A stretch of 64,000 bases of DNA from Caenorhabditis remanei (GCF_010183535.1 NC_071331.1:18786001-18850000), one strand, 5' to 3'; numbered from the stretch's first letter, positions 32,152 to 43,877 are shown. The notes: generated by a model from the letters alone, not told the origin. Made by a program: numbers and translations.

Positions 32152-35100
32152 TCAATCCGCAGCTTCTCCAGTCGGAATCTGTGATGCTTCGATTCGATTC
32201 TGAGATGGATAGTAGACGTGGAATGTGTAATTACTTCTAGCAAATGATCCAGGATTCGAGACAATTGTATCCGAACCAGTGACTTTTTCATTGAATGTTT
32301 CGAAGCGATCAGCAGTGACAAGTAGATCAGGAAGTGGGTGGAGACTCAGTGATGATGAGAAATCGGGAAGAATTGGAGTGATGTGTTGGGGAAGTGGGCA
32401 CAGATGCGCCTGAAAATGAAGGATTTATAGTAGATGGCATATTTATAGTAGATGGCAGTAGATGGCATTTATAGTAGATGGCATTTATAGTAGATGGCAG
32501 TAGATGGCATAAGAATTGACAATTGAAATTAAAATAACTGTTTTCTAGATGAAATTTTGCTGAAACGGTGAAAATTTTAATAAAAAATTATCTTATTTTG
32601 ATTTTTTGGCTAAATTTCGGTTGATTTTTGACGATTTGAAGCCTTGAATCCTCTATTTTAGCCGTTTTCACTCCAGAAATCAAAGTTTTTGAGCTCCGGA
32701 GCTCATTTTTGAGCCATTTTCAGCAAAACAGTGGTGTTTTTCGAAGAAAAGTGAAAAAATCCGAGATTTTTGCCTTATTTTTTTGATATTTTAGACCTCT
32801 AAATCGACTTCTAGCTTCATCTGATCGAATTTCTGCACAAAATGACATTTTAAGCTGTTTTAGACTTCCGAAGCAATTTCAGCACTATTTTCAGTGAATT
32901 TCAGCCTAAATCTGAACCATTTTGGAGTCTTTCGACCATTCTGACTTGTGGAGTGCGCCTGGATAATAATTTTTAGCAGATGTCATAAGAATTGCCAATT
33001 GAAATTAAAATAACTATTTTCTAGATGAAATTTCGCTGAAACAGTGAAAATTTTAATAGAAAATTATGGTTCTCAGTGTTTTATTTTAACTTATTGGTTT
33101 GATTTCGGTGGATATCAGACGATTTTAAGCCTGGAAACCGCTGTTTTAGCCGTTTTTTACCCCAGAAATCGAATTTTCAGCAAAACCGTGGTGTTTCCCC
33201 ATGAAAAGTTCATCGATTTTAGCCCTATTAAAAAAATATTTTAGACTTCCAAATCGATCTATTTCCCCATAAAATAGGACATTTTAAGCTGTTTTTAAGC
33301 CTCCCGAAACCATTAAAATGATTTTCAGCCAAAATGCGTTAGCTTTCGGCTGAAAATCACTTAAAATAGTGCTGAATTTGTCAATTTTTCAATTTCTGGG
33401 GTGAAAACTTGCGAAAATTGCTTCCGGAGGCTTAAAAACAGCTTAAAATGTCCTATTTTATGGGGAAAATCGATTCAGAAAAAGCTATTTTCAGTGATTT
33501 TCAGCCAAAACTGACACATTTCAGAGCCATTCTGACTCTAGATGGAGCATTTTTTCAAAATTAAAGATTTTTAATAAATTTTAATTAATATTGCACATCT
33601 AAAAAGTGCTGAGACTGTAGAAAAATGCAATTTTCACCATGATTTTTTCCACCATAATTGCCTTATCAGTTCTCTAATTATCTCTCGATTACCTGACTCA
33701 AAACACTTCTCGCATATCTCGACGGAATCGATTCGACTGTGATCGCATTGATCGAGTGTCTGAAATCAATACGTATAAAATTATAATTATAGCTAGAATC
33801 AATCAGCTAACCTGCACATTTTCTTGATCAAATCATTTCGGAAAACCACAATTTCTTGACTCGCGAATTGAATTCGACACGGATTCGATGCGAATGTACA
33901 TGAAATGATTGGAGAGACATGTTTGAAGAGTAATGATGGAAGATGTGGACGGGGAAGCACCTGGAATTAAGAATTGGAGTGAAAATGTTCAAAATTCAGT
34001 CAAAAATCTCTTTTTCGGCTGTAATTTTTCAGTAATTTAGACCGATTTTCAGAATTTTCAATATTCTTTTTCGAGTTTTTGACACTAATTCGACGATTTT
34101 TCTTCTATTCCTTTCAGGGCTATGCGAAAAATGTTTTCGGTCTAAACTTTTAGAAAAAACCATCCGAAATTTTAACAAAAAATTTTTTAATTTCAAAAAT
34201 TAAGTAACAAAAATAGAGATGTTACGATTTTTTCTGAATTTTTTCTTAATTTTGTACTCAAAAACAGGTTTTCGGAGTCCTTCAAAATTCAGTCATAGGT
34301 GACTTTTTTTTTATTTCTGGAAATTCAGAATTTTTAGCTCGAAAATTTTAAAATCCAGGATTTTAAATAAAAAAATCGGAATTTTCATGTCCAGATGTGC
34401 ATCAGAGTGTCCGGATGTCCAATTTAAGATCAAAACATGCTATTTTCTTGTCGAGATGTGTGTCTGTCCGGATGTCTCAAGAATAGGTTTTTGAGCGAAA
34501 ATCCGGAAGTTTAAACCAAAATTGATATTTCTACGTCCAGATGTGAATCCGAGTGTCCGGATGTCCAGCCTTCGCATATTTTAGTCAAAAAACTGAAGTT
34601 TCCAGCCAAAAGCCAATATTTTTCCATGTCCTGGATATCCCAATGTCCAATTTTATCGGAAAATCACGATGTGATTTTTAGTCTGTAAATTCAGAAAAAA
34701 AAAACACATTTTTAGCTCGAAATGTTTCTTTTTCGGCCAGTTTGTACTCTGCCACGAATTTCCAGACTTTTGAATCATGTGTGCATTCAGTCTAAAATCT
34801 TTTTTTCTTATGTTGTTCAGCATTTTTCACACTAATCCGACAACTTTTTTCCAATTTCCATTTCTCACCGAATCAACGAATGGATCATCTGGACCGGGTA
34901 CAAAAATGAATTGAGTCTTCTCGTATTCTTTCTTCATTTGCATCAATTGATTCGCAAGATATCTGAATCCTCTATCCAATAGATCAATCGTATCCGTTTG
35001 ACGTGGTTGGGAACAGAAATTTCCGCAGAGAATGATGGCGACGGGCGGTTGATCTTTGTATCCGATTAAGAGTTTGTTCAGGGCACGCATTGTCTGAAAA

Positions 35101-38100
35101 TAGAGAATTCGTTGATTTCACATGAATAACTGGCTGGCGTGACGTTGGCGCGTTTTCCAGTCTCCAATTATTGGAAAATTGTTAATTACAAAACCTAAGG
35201 ATTTGAGAATTCCAGGTGAGAGACTGGCGCGCCATTGGCGCGTTTTCAGGTGAGAAATCGCTAATTAAAAAACCTTAAAAACACGATTTTTTTAGCTCAA
35301 AACTTCAAAATTGATGAATCTGGCGTACCGTCGGCACGTTCTTAACAACAATGGCAGTACCTTAACATCATCCAAAAACACATCCGATAGGAAGATCATT
35401 GACGTGTCCTCTTGTTTTGCGAGTGCTGATCGAAGACGTTCACTGCAACGGAAGGCGATCTGAAATGATAGAAATTAGGAATTTCATATTTGTTTGATAG
35501 ATCATGTCTGAGTCTACATTTTTGTAGTAGACAACTTCTTGATAGCTCCACCCACTTTCGGGATACAATCGTTGTTTTGCAATCTATATTCAAACCCTTG
35601 TATCTCAGAAGTGGGTGGAGCTATCAAAAAGTTGTCAACTACAAAAATGGAGACTCAGACATGATCTATCTAACAAATATAAAATTTAATAGAACTCGTC
35701 AGCAGGAATTTGACTATTTTTCACTCGAATTTTCAGATTTCCCACATGCCAACGTTTTCTATGCTCCAACCCTTTCTATTGACAACTAGTTTTGCATAAA
35801 ATATCTACATTGATTTGCCATCTGAAATTCGGAAAAAAATCTAAATTATTTTTGGAGCAATACACGTTATCTTTGAAGGAATAATTTTGAGAATTGAACG
35901 GCATCCATAATTTTTTATCGTTTTCAGAAGAAGCTCAAGTTATGAATCCGAAATTAATCGACTATCATTTTCATCAAAATCAATTTCATTAAGATGTGTC
36001 GCTGAAACAGCAAAAAAATTGGAGGCAAAATGAAGTAAAATTATGGTAATTTATTTCAGTAGGATTCTCATTTTTATTGCTTCAAATCTCAGGTTAATCG
36101 ACTCATTAATTTAGAAAAAAATCTGAAAACTTGGGGAAATATTGAAAAAAAACAATGTTTTCTCTAAATTTTCCACATTTTTGAGCTGCTGGGATTCAGC
36201 TCCTCACCTTATCCTCTCCACCAAACCAATTCTCATTCGAACTCAATTCTTTGCGTGTCATTTCTGCTGACTCTACTGGAACCATTGCCACTTCATTCAC
36301 TTTCAGTACACTATTCTCGAAATTTCCCTCAAAGATGGCGATAGAATGTTCATGGAAGAGAGCGTGATGGAATTTCGTGTCTTCTTTGAATTCCACTTCA
36401 ATCGAACCACTCAAATCTTCGATATGGTAACAGTCGGCCTGAAATAGGAATGAAGGGGGTGGCTGGGATGCCGTTGGCGCGTTTTTGAACTTTGAACTGA
36501 AGCAAAACTGCTAGAAAACTAGAATGAAAGAACAGAGAATGTAGAGTCTGGCGCGCCTTCTCCGCTCTTCTCTGCACTGTACCTTTTGCTGTGTGAGCAT
36601 TCCCAAAACCACGACAGATTTCAGCGTTTTCGTCGAATTACACAGAATTTCACACGTCGTGAATTTGAATGATTTGAGTGATGCACAACGGGCGGCACGT
36701 TGTTTCACAAGTAGAAAACGTTGACGGGTCGCATGAGAGAACGAAGAGGAATCGGCGGCGAGGGTCGTTGTTCCTTTTCTGAAAAACATGGGATAGCTTG
36801 GGTACAGACTTGCAAAATATAGGCCCAGAGTCTAAAATTGTGTACAATTTTTCACAAATTTTTTCGAAGTTTTTCGAAATTTTTATTAAAAATAGTCAAG
36901 AATACCATGTACTCTTCGACATTTTTGCAAAAAATCCAAAAAATTCAAGTCTGCTTGGGTAGAGTAATTGTGGAAAATTAGTGAAAAAAGAAACATAAAA
37001 ATCTTTATCAATCTTGTCTTGTCTCACCTAACAACCATTTTCCTCAATTCCGGATCGAAATCGTACGGTTGAAGGGAGAACGCATCGAACACGTTGAGCA
37101 GTTTTCCACTGAAAATATGACAGTTTCATTTCAGAAAATTGTGAACATTCGGACAAACAGACAAACAGATAGACAATATTTCAACGAAAAATAACTGCAA
37201 GAAGCATGAAATCGATTTTTTCTTGTTTTAATTCAATTCTTATTCACCGAAAATGCAGTATTTTTAGGTTTTCAGACGCCGTAATTTATGAAAAAAGTGC
37301 TCATCCACAGGAATTGTAGAAAATGAAATTCTCTATCGAATTAGACAAAAAGCGTGAATATTGGTAAGAAATTGACTTTTTTGATACAGAAAACCCGATT
37401 TTCAGAAATGTGAGTATAACGTTTTTTGGCAGAAAACAATTTCCAATAAAAATTTTACGTAACGTAATTGAGGATACTCCGAAACTGTTACAATTTTCAG
37501 AAATTGAAATATTGGCTGAAATTGCTGAAAGTCTCAGTTTTCTGAAAATCGGTTTTTCTGAAGCAAAAAAGTCAATTTCTTACCAAAATTCACGGTTTTT
37601 GGCTCATTTGATAGATAATTTAATTTTACACAATTCTGATAAATGGGCACTTTTTTCATAAATTGCGGCGTCTGAAAAACTGGAAATACTGCATTTTCAG
37701 TGCAAAAAATAAAATAATTGAATTAAAATGTTCTTTTTCGCAGTCTGGGAGACCGTGCAGTCGGATGTTTTCAACATTTCTAAAATAAGCATTTTTCTTC
37801 TAAATATTTCAGTCTGAAAATCCACTTTCGCGATAGCATAACAATCCTACGTACGCATCTTGTGTTCCTTTCGATTTGCACTGTCGAAATGTGTCACGAA
37901 TGAGTTCTTCACTGATCAGAGACGATTGTACTGAAAGCATTTATGTATTTTTGGAGCTGAAAACTCAGAAATTTCCGCTTGAAAATCACACTCACATGTC
38001 TGTTTTTTGAGTAATTCAACCATTTTATTCGTCCATTTCTTTCTCGTCTCTTTGTCATGTTCGATGAATAGTTTCACACACAATTTCACGGCTTCTCTGC

Positions 38101-40316
38101 AAAATTGAGGAGTTTTATTTGTTTCATTACTGTTTTAACGCTTCTTAACAGCGCTAAAACAAAATTTACACGTTTTCAGCGCTGTTGAGCAGCGTTGAGA
38201 AAGTTTTAGCGCTGCTTAACAGCGCTGAAAACGTGGGAATTGGGTTTTAGCGCTGTTAAGCAGCGCTAAAACGTTCTCAACGCTGCTTAACAGCGCTAAA
38301 ACTTCATTTTTACAATTTTAGCGCTGGTATTATCGAAATAAAAAAGTTCCGACATTTTTTCCTCGTCGGTGTTTGCGGACTCAAGCCAAAATTATCAAAT
38401 TTTGGCTTGAGTCCGCAAACACCGAGGGGGAAAAAATGTCGGAACTTTTTTGTTGCGACAATAAATAACCAGCGCTAAACTTGATATCATTCTTATATAT
38501 AAAAGACAATTGGGCGTTGTCTGTTTGTCTGAGGCGATGTCCGCAGCGGTTTTGGAAAGAGAAGAGAAACTGAGCCAACGGGCAAAACCGAACTGGCGTG
38601 CTTTGGACAGCCACAGGTAGTTGGCGTGCGGACCGCATGCGGATTCAGTCCTATTTTCCGCCCGTATAGAGTCCGCGGCGGAATTATGGCCCGCTGCGGA
38701 CTCTATATGGACGCAGTGTGGACTTTGGGAAAAGAGGTGGAAGTGGGCAGCAGGCGTCCGCGCGCGGACCGTATATGGACACGCTGGCCGCGGCCGCCGT
38801 ATGCTGCAGCTCTTCCGAAGCTCTCGGACTCCTCTCGGATAATGATTATTTTTGTAATCATTTACGGAGCTTTTACGTTTCTTTCCCTATTTTTCGAAAG
38901 TTTGGCCTTTCTTTATGATTTTTAATATTGAAATTTCTTTTAATTAATTTTTTCCGTGAAAAATTCTCGCATTTTAATGTAAATGATCGAAAAATTATTG
39001 TGTTTTCAGTCAGTCCGATGATCCCAAAAAGAGAAACAGCGGCGATAGCTGAAATGGAACCAATTCATCGTTTTTTTTCAAAGGTTTGTAATAGTGTTCA
39101 GCTTTCTCTATTCAAAATATTATTTTTCAGTGAGAAACTTAGATAAAATTGGCTGGAGTTCTTCTCAATCACGACATCTGTATTTGTTCGGAGGAGGAAC
39201 CCTTTTTCGAAAGTAAGTTAACTGAATAATTATTTTTTATTCCGCAATTAATGGATTTTTTTCAGAAATACAAAGGGAAACACGGAAATCAACGACTGAA
39301 AATTGCTTCTACCTCAGTGGATTTCGATGGATTTCAAGGACACGACTGCCCGACAAATTTGCGATTTCTATGTCTAATTTGCTATGTTTTCTTCCTATTT
39401 TCATTATTTTCAATGTTCCTTTTTATCTTTATTTAAATAAAATAGTCATTTTATCACTAATCTTCCTTGTTAAATGAATCTGAACCGGGGGAACAAAGTA
39501 GGGAAGGGGCTGGCGGTGGGAGGGAGAGAAGCAACTTTTTCGGCGCGCGGACTCCAAACGGACCGTATATGACGCACACATATCGTCCTTAGCTACTTCT
39601 TTTTGAGTCCGGCGCGGACGCGTATATGGTCCGTATTTCGTCGCTGGCCAACTACCTGTGAGCGCCGCCGCTTTAGACCACTCGGCCATACGGGCACATT
39701 TGAGAAAGGGTTGCCACGTAAATGATAAGAGGCCAGCCGACTGAACCGCCGAAGGCGGGGCAGATAGGCTGGTTTATAATAAAAAAACATCTTTCTTTAA
39801 AAATGGAAACCAAAAAACCAGTTATGAAATTAACAATTTTTGCTGTTGTACTTAGAAAATATCTGCTAGAAATCAGGGAGTATAGAGCGAAAACTTCAAA
39901 AAGTGTTTTCTTGACGAACTTTTTTTTTAAAGTCACTGTTTCACACAATTGTCTTATTGTATTCACATCAAATGATATCACTACGAACTGATGAAACAGA
40001 AGGTAATTTCACACAAAACTTATAAAAAATCTGTCTAATCCCCGAAAAAAACCAAAAACGAAAAATCTGCTGTTTAAAATCCGTTTTTAGCGACTTTTTG
40101 GTTGAAATACTGAATTTTCCTCGAAAATCCATCGATTTCACACCTTTTCACCGTTCTTTTTCAAACAAATACATAATTTCAGCTTTATTAGTAATTTTTA
40201 ACCAATTTTTGATAATTTCCCACTCGAAACTCTCACTTTTTCAGTTCGAATGCATGTATCTGAAAAGTTTTGATTAATTCACGACGAAGTGCGTTCTCCT
40301 CAGCTGTTTGGTCCAT
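32152..40316 (-). CDS. pole-2: DNA polymerase epsilon subunit B (520 aa)
   Basis: Eleven minus-strand exons: 40316-40237, 38096-37996, 37930-37855, 37108-37028, 36778-36583, 36438-36208, 35459-35361, 35093-34869, 33960-33812, 33759-33693, 32409-32152; all phases agree, giving 520 aa (human protein 527 from memory). It is the second subunit of the leading-strand replicative polymerase, which stabilises the catalytic subunit and helps CMG helicase assembly. The N-terminus (LRRELIKTFQIHAFELK, then EAVKLCVKLF) fits the POLE2 N-domain. NWFGGEDK, LSDVFLDD (about 279-286), ILCGNF (about 309-314) and FVPGPDDP (about 352-359) mark the OB and inactive calcineurin-like phosphoesterase domains; NPGSFARSNYTFHVYYPS ends it. 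Intron 1 is 2.1 kb and full of repeats. It lies just downstream of the U1-C gene, as in an operon. Confidence 0.95.
32421..32512. repeat. Minisatellite in the last pole-2 intron
   Basis: Units of TAGTAGATGGCA alternating with TTTATAGTAGATGGCA, about six in a row. Confidence 0.85.
32515..33070. repeat. Direct repeat pair in a pole-2 intron
   Basis: ATTGAAATTAAAATAACT..TTTTCTAGATGAAATTT occurs at about 32523-32560 and again at about 33000-33037, and the following 300 bp (AGCCGTTTT, GTGGTGTTT, TAAGCTGTTTT) are also related. TGAAACAG at 33037 arises in the second copy only. Confidence 0.65.
33256..33472. repeat. Foldback within a pole-2 intron
   Basis: CCCCATAAAATAGGACATTTT and AAAATGTCCTATTTTATGGGG are exact complements about 180 bp apart. 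Confidence 0.85.
34385..34650. repeat. Cluster of GTCCGGATGTCC-type oligomers
   Basis: GAGTGTCCGGATGTCC, GTCCGGATGTC and GAGTGTCCGGATGTCC recur within 160 bp of a pole-2 intron; similar GACATCCGG words occur in hst-1 and dic-1 introns. Confidence 0.5.
35493..35682. repeat. Foldback element in a pole-2 intron
   Basis: GATAGATCATGTCTGAGTC at the left and GACTCAGACATGATCTATC at the right are exact complements; inner arms hold GATAGCTCCACCCACTT / AAGTGGGTGGAGCTATC. Confidence 0.9.
36810..36965. repeat. Degenerate GC-element relative
   Basis: ACTTGCAAAATATAGGCCCAGAG followed by the family interior (ACAATTTTTCACAAATTTTTTCGAA, TAAAAATAGTCAA); the GC tracts are lost. In a pole-2 intron. Confidence 0.6.
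37206..37740. repeat. Foldback element in a pole-2 intron
   Basis: GGTAAGAAATTGACTTTTTTG (about 37361-37381) pairs with AAAAAAGTCAATTTCTTACC (about 37566-37585); outer arms include TTCACCGAAAATGCAGTATTT and its diverged complement near 37690. Confidence 0.75.
38130..38300. repeat. Array of GCGCTGTTnAGCAGCGC modules (pole-2 intron 1)
   Basis: Seven or so palindromic modules, each GCGCTG(C/T)TTAACAGCGC-like and flanked by TAAAA, are spaced about 25-30 bp apart. They are related to the modules in the foldback at 853-2711. Confidence 0.8.
38333..38465. repeat. Long near-perfect hairpin
   Basis: AAAAAAGTTCCGACATTTTTT..GGTGTTTGCGGACTCAAGCC and its complement surround a tiny centre at about 38397; arms about 60 bp. 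Confidence 0.9.
38490..39790. repeat. GC-rich repeat-derived region with tRNA-like piece (pole-2 intron 1)
   Basis: Two GC-rich blocks (38520-38840 and 39480-39790), far richer in G+C than their surroundings, contain CGCGGACCGTATATGG-type words in both orientations and share ACAGGTAGTTGGC. Open frames here have no family features. Confidence 0.5.
39655..39696 (-). pseudogene. tRNA 5'-half-like sequence
   Basis: On the minus strand TGCCCGTATGGCCGAGTGGT begins a stretch that matches the acceptor/D-arm half of a Leu/Ser-type tRNA with a good A box (TGGCCGAGTGG). The T-arm is missing at the expected place; only a weak B-box-like GGTTCAGATTC occurs about 200 bp further on. Most likely a tRNA-derived repeat head. 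Confidence 0.55.
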
Positions 40317-40317
40317 G

Positions 40318-40435
40318 TCTGAATGATTAAAAGTTAGAAAAAACAGGAAAATATAAAGATACACACCATGCATTACGAGTACACTCCACAACATTGACAA
40401 AACTGAAAATCTGTTTTAAAAACTGATAATTTATT
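40318..40435 (-). promoter_or_regulatory. Operon-type junction: AATAAA and trans-splice acceptor before pole-2
   Basis: Minus-strand AATAAA at 40435-40430 and the acceptor CATTCAG/AC ending at 40319, 2 nt before the pole-2 ATG, are about 110 nt apart with a U-rich stretch between, the usual layout for an SL2-spliced downstream gene. Confidence 0.5.
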
Positions 40436-40620
40436 AAATTCCAGCTAGGAAAACAGTAAAACTTGAGGGAGAGAGAACGAATTCGAAGAAAATATTTAAT
40501 AAATTATTACAAAAAGAGCCAAAAATAGATGCGAAAAAATAGAGAATTTCTTTGAGAAACACAGAAAGAAGGAAAGAAAATTGAGATTTTTGGAGAGATT
40601 TCGGAAAGGAAGAGCTGATT

Positions 40621-41586
40621 TTACATTGGACGGAATTGTTGTGGTGGTCCACGTGGCATCATTGGTGGCATTCCTGGTGGTCCGGCAAGCATTGGTCCGC
40701 CAGGGAATGGAGCCATCTGGATGGGAAATGTAATTATGAATGGATAGAAATAAGAGAATTGAGGAATGTTGTGTATTTTTATACTTTTTACTCAAAATCT
40801 TATGCGAAAAGATCGAATTTATCATACTTATCAAGGCCCGGCCTTGGAAAATTTTTGAAGGTTCGGTCGGGCTTCGAAAAATTACTTTTTTTCCCAATTT
40901 TTTTTGAAATGTTAGAAATTGTTCATCGTAAATGTGACCAGTTCTGATGATTTCTCTGAATTTCTTCTAATTCTGAATGATAGTCGAAAATTTCACTTTT
41001 TCGCGAAAACACTTCAAAAATTTACAAAAAACCGAAATTCGGCGCGAAAACACCCGGGCCGGGCCTTGAAAAGTAAGGAATTTATTGAAAACTAGCCAAA
41101 AATATTCATTTTCTCTACACTTACCCCCGGTGCACCCGGAAATCCAACAGGCGGTCCTGGGAATGGGCGTGGTGCCATCAAAGGCATTCCCGGTGGTCCT
41201 CCCATCATCGGATGATGTCCGACAGGCGGTATCGGAGCCATTCCCATTGTTGTACGAGGTACCGCTCCTTGCATCTAAAAATAGAAAAGTTAGCGTGGAA
41301 AATGGAAGAAAATTAGCGATTTAGAGGTAAAAACTGATCAAAAAGCTGAAAACTAACTCGATTTGTAGCAAACGCCCTCGCAGTCTGATCGACGAGCTTT
41401 TGTGCTTGATCTTCCATCCATTTCTGAAATAATCGATTAATATATAATTTCTAGCGTTAATTCGCCAACCTGATAGAACATTCTGACATTATCCTTGTGC
41501 TTTCTTCCGCCATTGTGCGTTTTTCGGACAGACGGTGAGTCGTGTGTCAAGAATGTATCGCAGTAGTCACAGTAGTACTTTGGCAT
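40621..41586 (-). CDS. U1 snRNP protein C (142 aa)
   Basis: Minus-strand exons 41586-41470, 41423-41358, 41274-41125, 40716-40621, all in phase, give 142 aa. U1-C is the zinc-finger protein that stabilises pairing of U1 snRNA with the 5' splice site. The N-terminus [20 protein letters not shown] carries the C2H2-type finger (C6, C9, H24, H30) seen in all U1-C proteins, followed by [16 protein letters not shown]. The rest is Pro/Gly/Met-rich ([16 protein letters not shown]), as in the family, and ends QQFRPM. The upstream TTTTTCAG at 41608 could be an SL1 site. A GC-element sits in intron 3. The downstream neighbour on the same strand is pole-2, 305 bp away. Confidence 0.95.
40826..41077. repeat. 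GC-rich GGCCCGG element (copy 3) in the U1-C gene intron 3
   Basis: ACTTATCAAGGCCCGGCC at the left, GGGCCGGGCCTTGAAAAGT at the right. Confidence 0.75.
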
Positions 41587-42368
41587 CGCGGTGGTATGAG
41601 CTTTCGGCTGAAAAATGGATAATAGTTGGTGGTTATGAGCGGGAAAAGATGGAAAAAAGAGTAACGGTTACGAAAAATTATTTTTTCGTTTTATCAACGG
41701 TTTGGCGATGAGAAGAGATAAGATTAATGAAAACAACGAACTGCAAGCTACTTTGAACGAGCAGGGACACCGAGCATGTGGCCAAAGATTGAACAATATA
41801 ACATTTCGTTTGAAATCTGTAAATTTGAAAATTTATGAATTTTTATTACATAAGAACATTGCAAACTTATTGATTCTAGAACAATTCTGACATTTCTATA
41901 ACAAAAAATACAAAAACGGCTTGAATCAGCGAAGCCTGAACCAAATTGATTTTTTCAAGACAAATATCGAACAAGTACCGCTTTCAGCCGGAACATTGAA
42001 TTTCTGTTGCTTTTTTTTACTCAAAATTGATAAATCAAGTAATTATATTCATTACTCCACTTTAAATTCCGATTAAACAACATTAATCGTTATTTTAACT
42101 TATTTATATCTTCACTCTTAAAGAAATCGATAATTCGCCTGAAAACTTGTAGAGATTGGTAAATTAAGTGCGAAGAAAATTTGGAAATACATTATACTAC
42201 TCGAAAATTACAAATTTTTATAAAATATCATTTTGAAACCTTTTCTAGAACTCTAAAAGTGGCAAAAAGTGTTTAAAAAATAATTAAATACGTATTGTCC
42301 TCGAGGAGTACACGCGGTGATGGAAGAGAGGAGAGCTAGGCCGCCGGTCACTTCTTTGCGCGGCTGTT

Positions 42369-43877
42369 CAAATGTAATTTTCGAGAAAATTCGAGAAAAT
42401 TTATTTTCAGTTTGAAGGCATTATTCTAGTGTCACGATGTTTTGAAAAGATGGATAAACTGTTGATTTTATTGAAAAAATGTATCAATAATATAATTTGA
42501 AAATCAAAACTAATCAAAAATACAATTAAAATTAAGATCCAATTGGAAAAATAACTTCTCTGTCAAAATGTAAAATTCAAAAACATTTGGTTTAAATTGA
42601 ATTAAAGCCACTTTATTTTTTGCTTTAATTTTGATAAAAACAGCTTAAAACTCAATAAGTGTTAGTGACACAACCATATTTGGAGGTCTCTTGAAACAGT
42701 ACTGTTAACAGTGGTTAGTTTCAAAATTTCCAGTTTCAACGTAAGGTTAATAAAAAATTGTAAAAAAGTGTTTATTCCATCAACTACAATTTGCACTATA
42801 TAAAGAAAAATGTTCTCGAGTTTAAAACATGAGCCAACGTTTTTAATAATATATTTTTTCTGTTTCAAAAGAATATTTCTATTTTTTATTTTTGTTTCAA
42901 TAGAATATTGTGTATTAGAGATAGGCACTTCCCAGGGGTAACGGAGTTTCAGAAATCCAGATGTTTTCAGTTTTTTCAAATATTAAAATATAAAAACCTT
43001 TTCGATCTCATGCTTATTTTAATTTTGCTTTTTGAAATGTTTGGTTAATTACATGTTGTTGAAACACATAGACGTGCCTATCTCGATACACAATTTTCCA
43101 TTGAAACAGAAAAAAAACATTCTATAAAAACATGTTATTGGTTTTAAATTCTATTAAATTTGTATTTTTCATAGACCAGACACTCGAATTGAGCTCTCAA
43201 TCAGTGGCATAAGTATAAGAACTACAGGAAAAATAAATTAATTTAGAGATGAGTCACAATCAATTACCAAAATGAAACCAACGGATCACAAGTGTTTTCA
43301 GTGAAACAGTAAGTACATATATTTTTTCAACTTAGTTATTTGAACTACATCTGAATTCATTTTCATCTTCAAAACGAACTGAAAAAGGTATTTATTGAAA
43401 GAAACATATGAAAAATTCTTTTTATCGTCATATCTTGCATTCGATTTAATAAACACTTCTTTTTTCAAATTTTTATTAACGTAACGTTGAAACAGGAAGT
43501 TTTGAAACTAACCACTGTTTCAAGAGACCTCAAAATATGGTTGTTTGGACTAACACTCATTGAGTTTTACAATTAGATTAAGATTACTATCTTTCTTTGT
43601 TTGATAAATTTACAGTTTCAGAAACTATTTCTTCTCTGAAGCCATCTCTGAAGAATACACTGATGAGCCCTCAATTGCGGTTTCAACAGGAATATGTTAT
43701 GGTTTCAACTTTCTTCAAAGATATTGATGCTTCGATCTGAAAATGATAGTCTCCCCTTTTCAGAACCAAAAACCTATTGTTGTATCCCGGAAAGAAATAA
43801 AGTCCAGGTGATAAAATCTCCCTTTGATTTCTCTCATCACTCCAATACTATTTCTCCATTCTGCTGACCAATTAGTA
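42369..43877. repeat. 1.5 kb duplicated segment, copy 1
   Basis: Nearly collinear with 49194-50677, from TTCAAATG.AATTTTCGAGAAAATT to CTGACCAATTAGTACAATGG. It contains an inner element with inverted ends at 42645-42770 and 43450-43580 (TCTCTTGAAACAGT.. and complement ..ACTGTTTCAAGAGA). Confidence 0.85.

Larger units (their letters stand above)
39936..43522. promoter_or_regulatory. 21U-RNA (type I piRNA) promoter motif patch
   Basis: CTGTTTCA on the plus strand at 39936, 42860, 43515; on the minus strand (TGAAACAG) at 39992, 42692, 43102, 43302, 43488. CTGTTTCA is the known core of 21U-RNA promoters, read by a SNPC-4-containing complex; the RNA starts with U roughly 35-48 nt downstream. Motif density here is far above chance; individual transcription is not shown. 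Confidence 0.5.

Noticed and set aside
38620..38925. GC-rich open frames suggesting foreign or bacterial DNA
   Set aside because: Same words recur in inverted orientation 0.9 kb away, no bacterial protein similarity, so this is a repeat.
39429..39790. Two minus-strand frames with MAEWSKAAALTGS and VWPSGLKRRR
   Set aside because: Typical false frames read through tRNA-like sequence; the region is a repeat.
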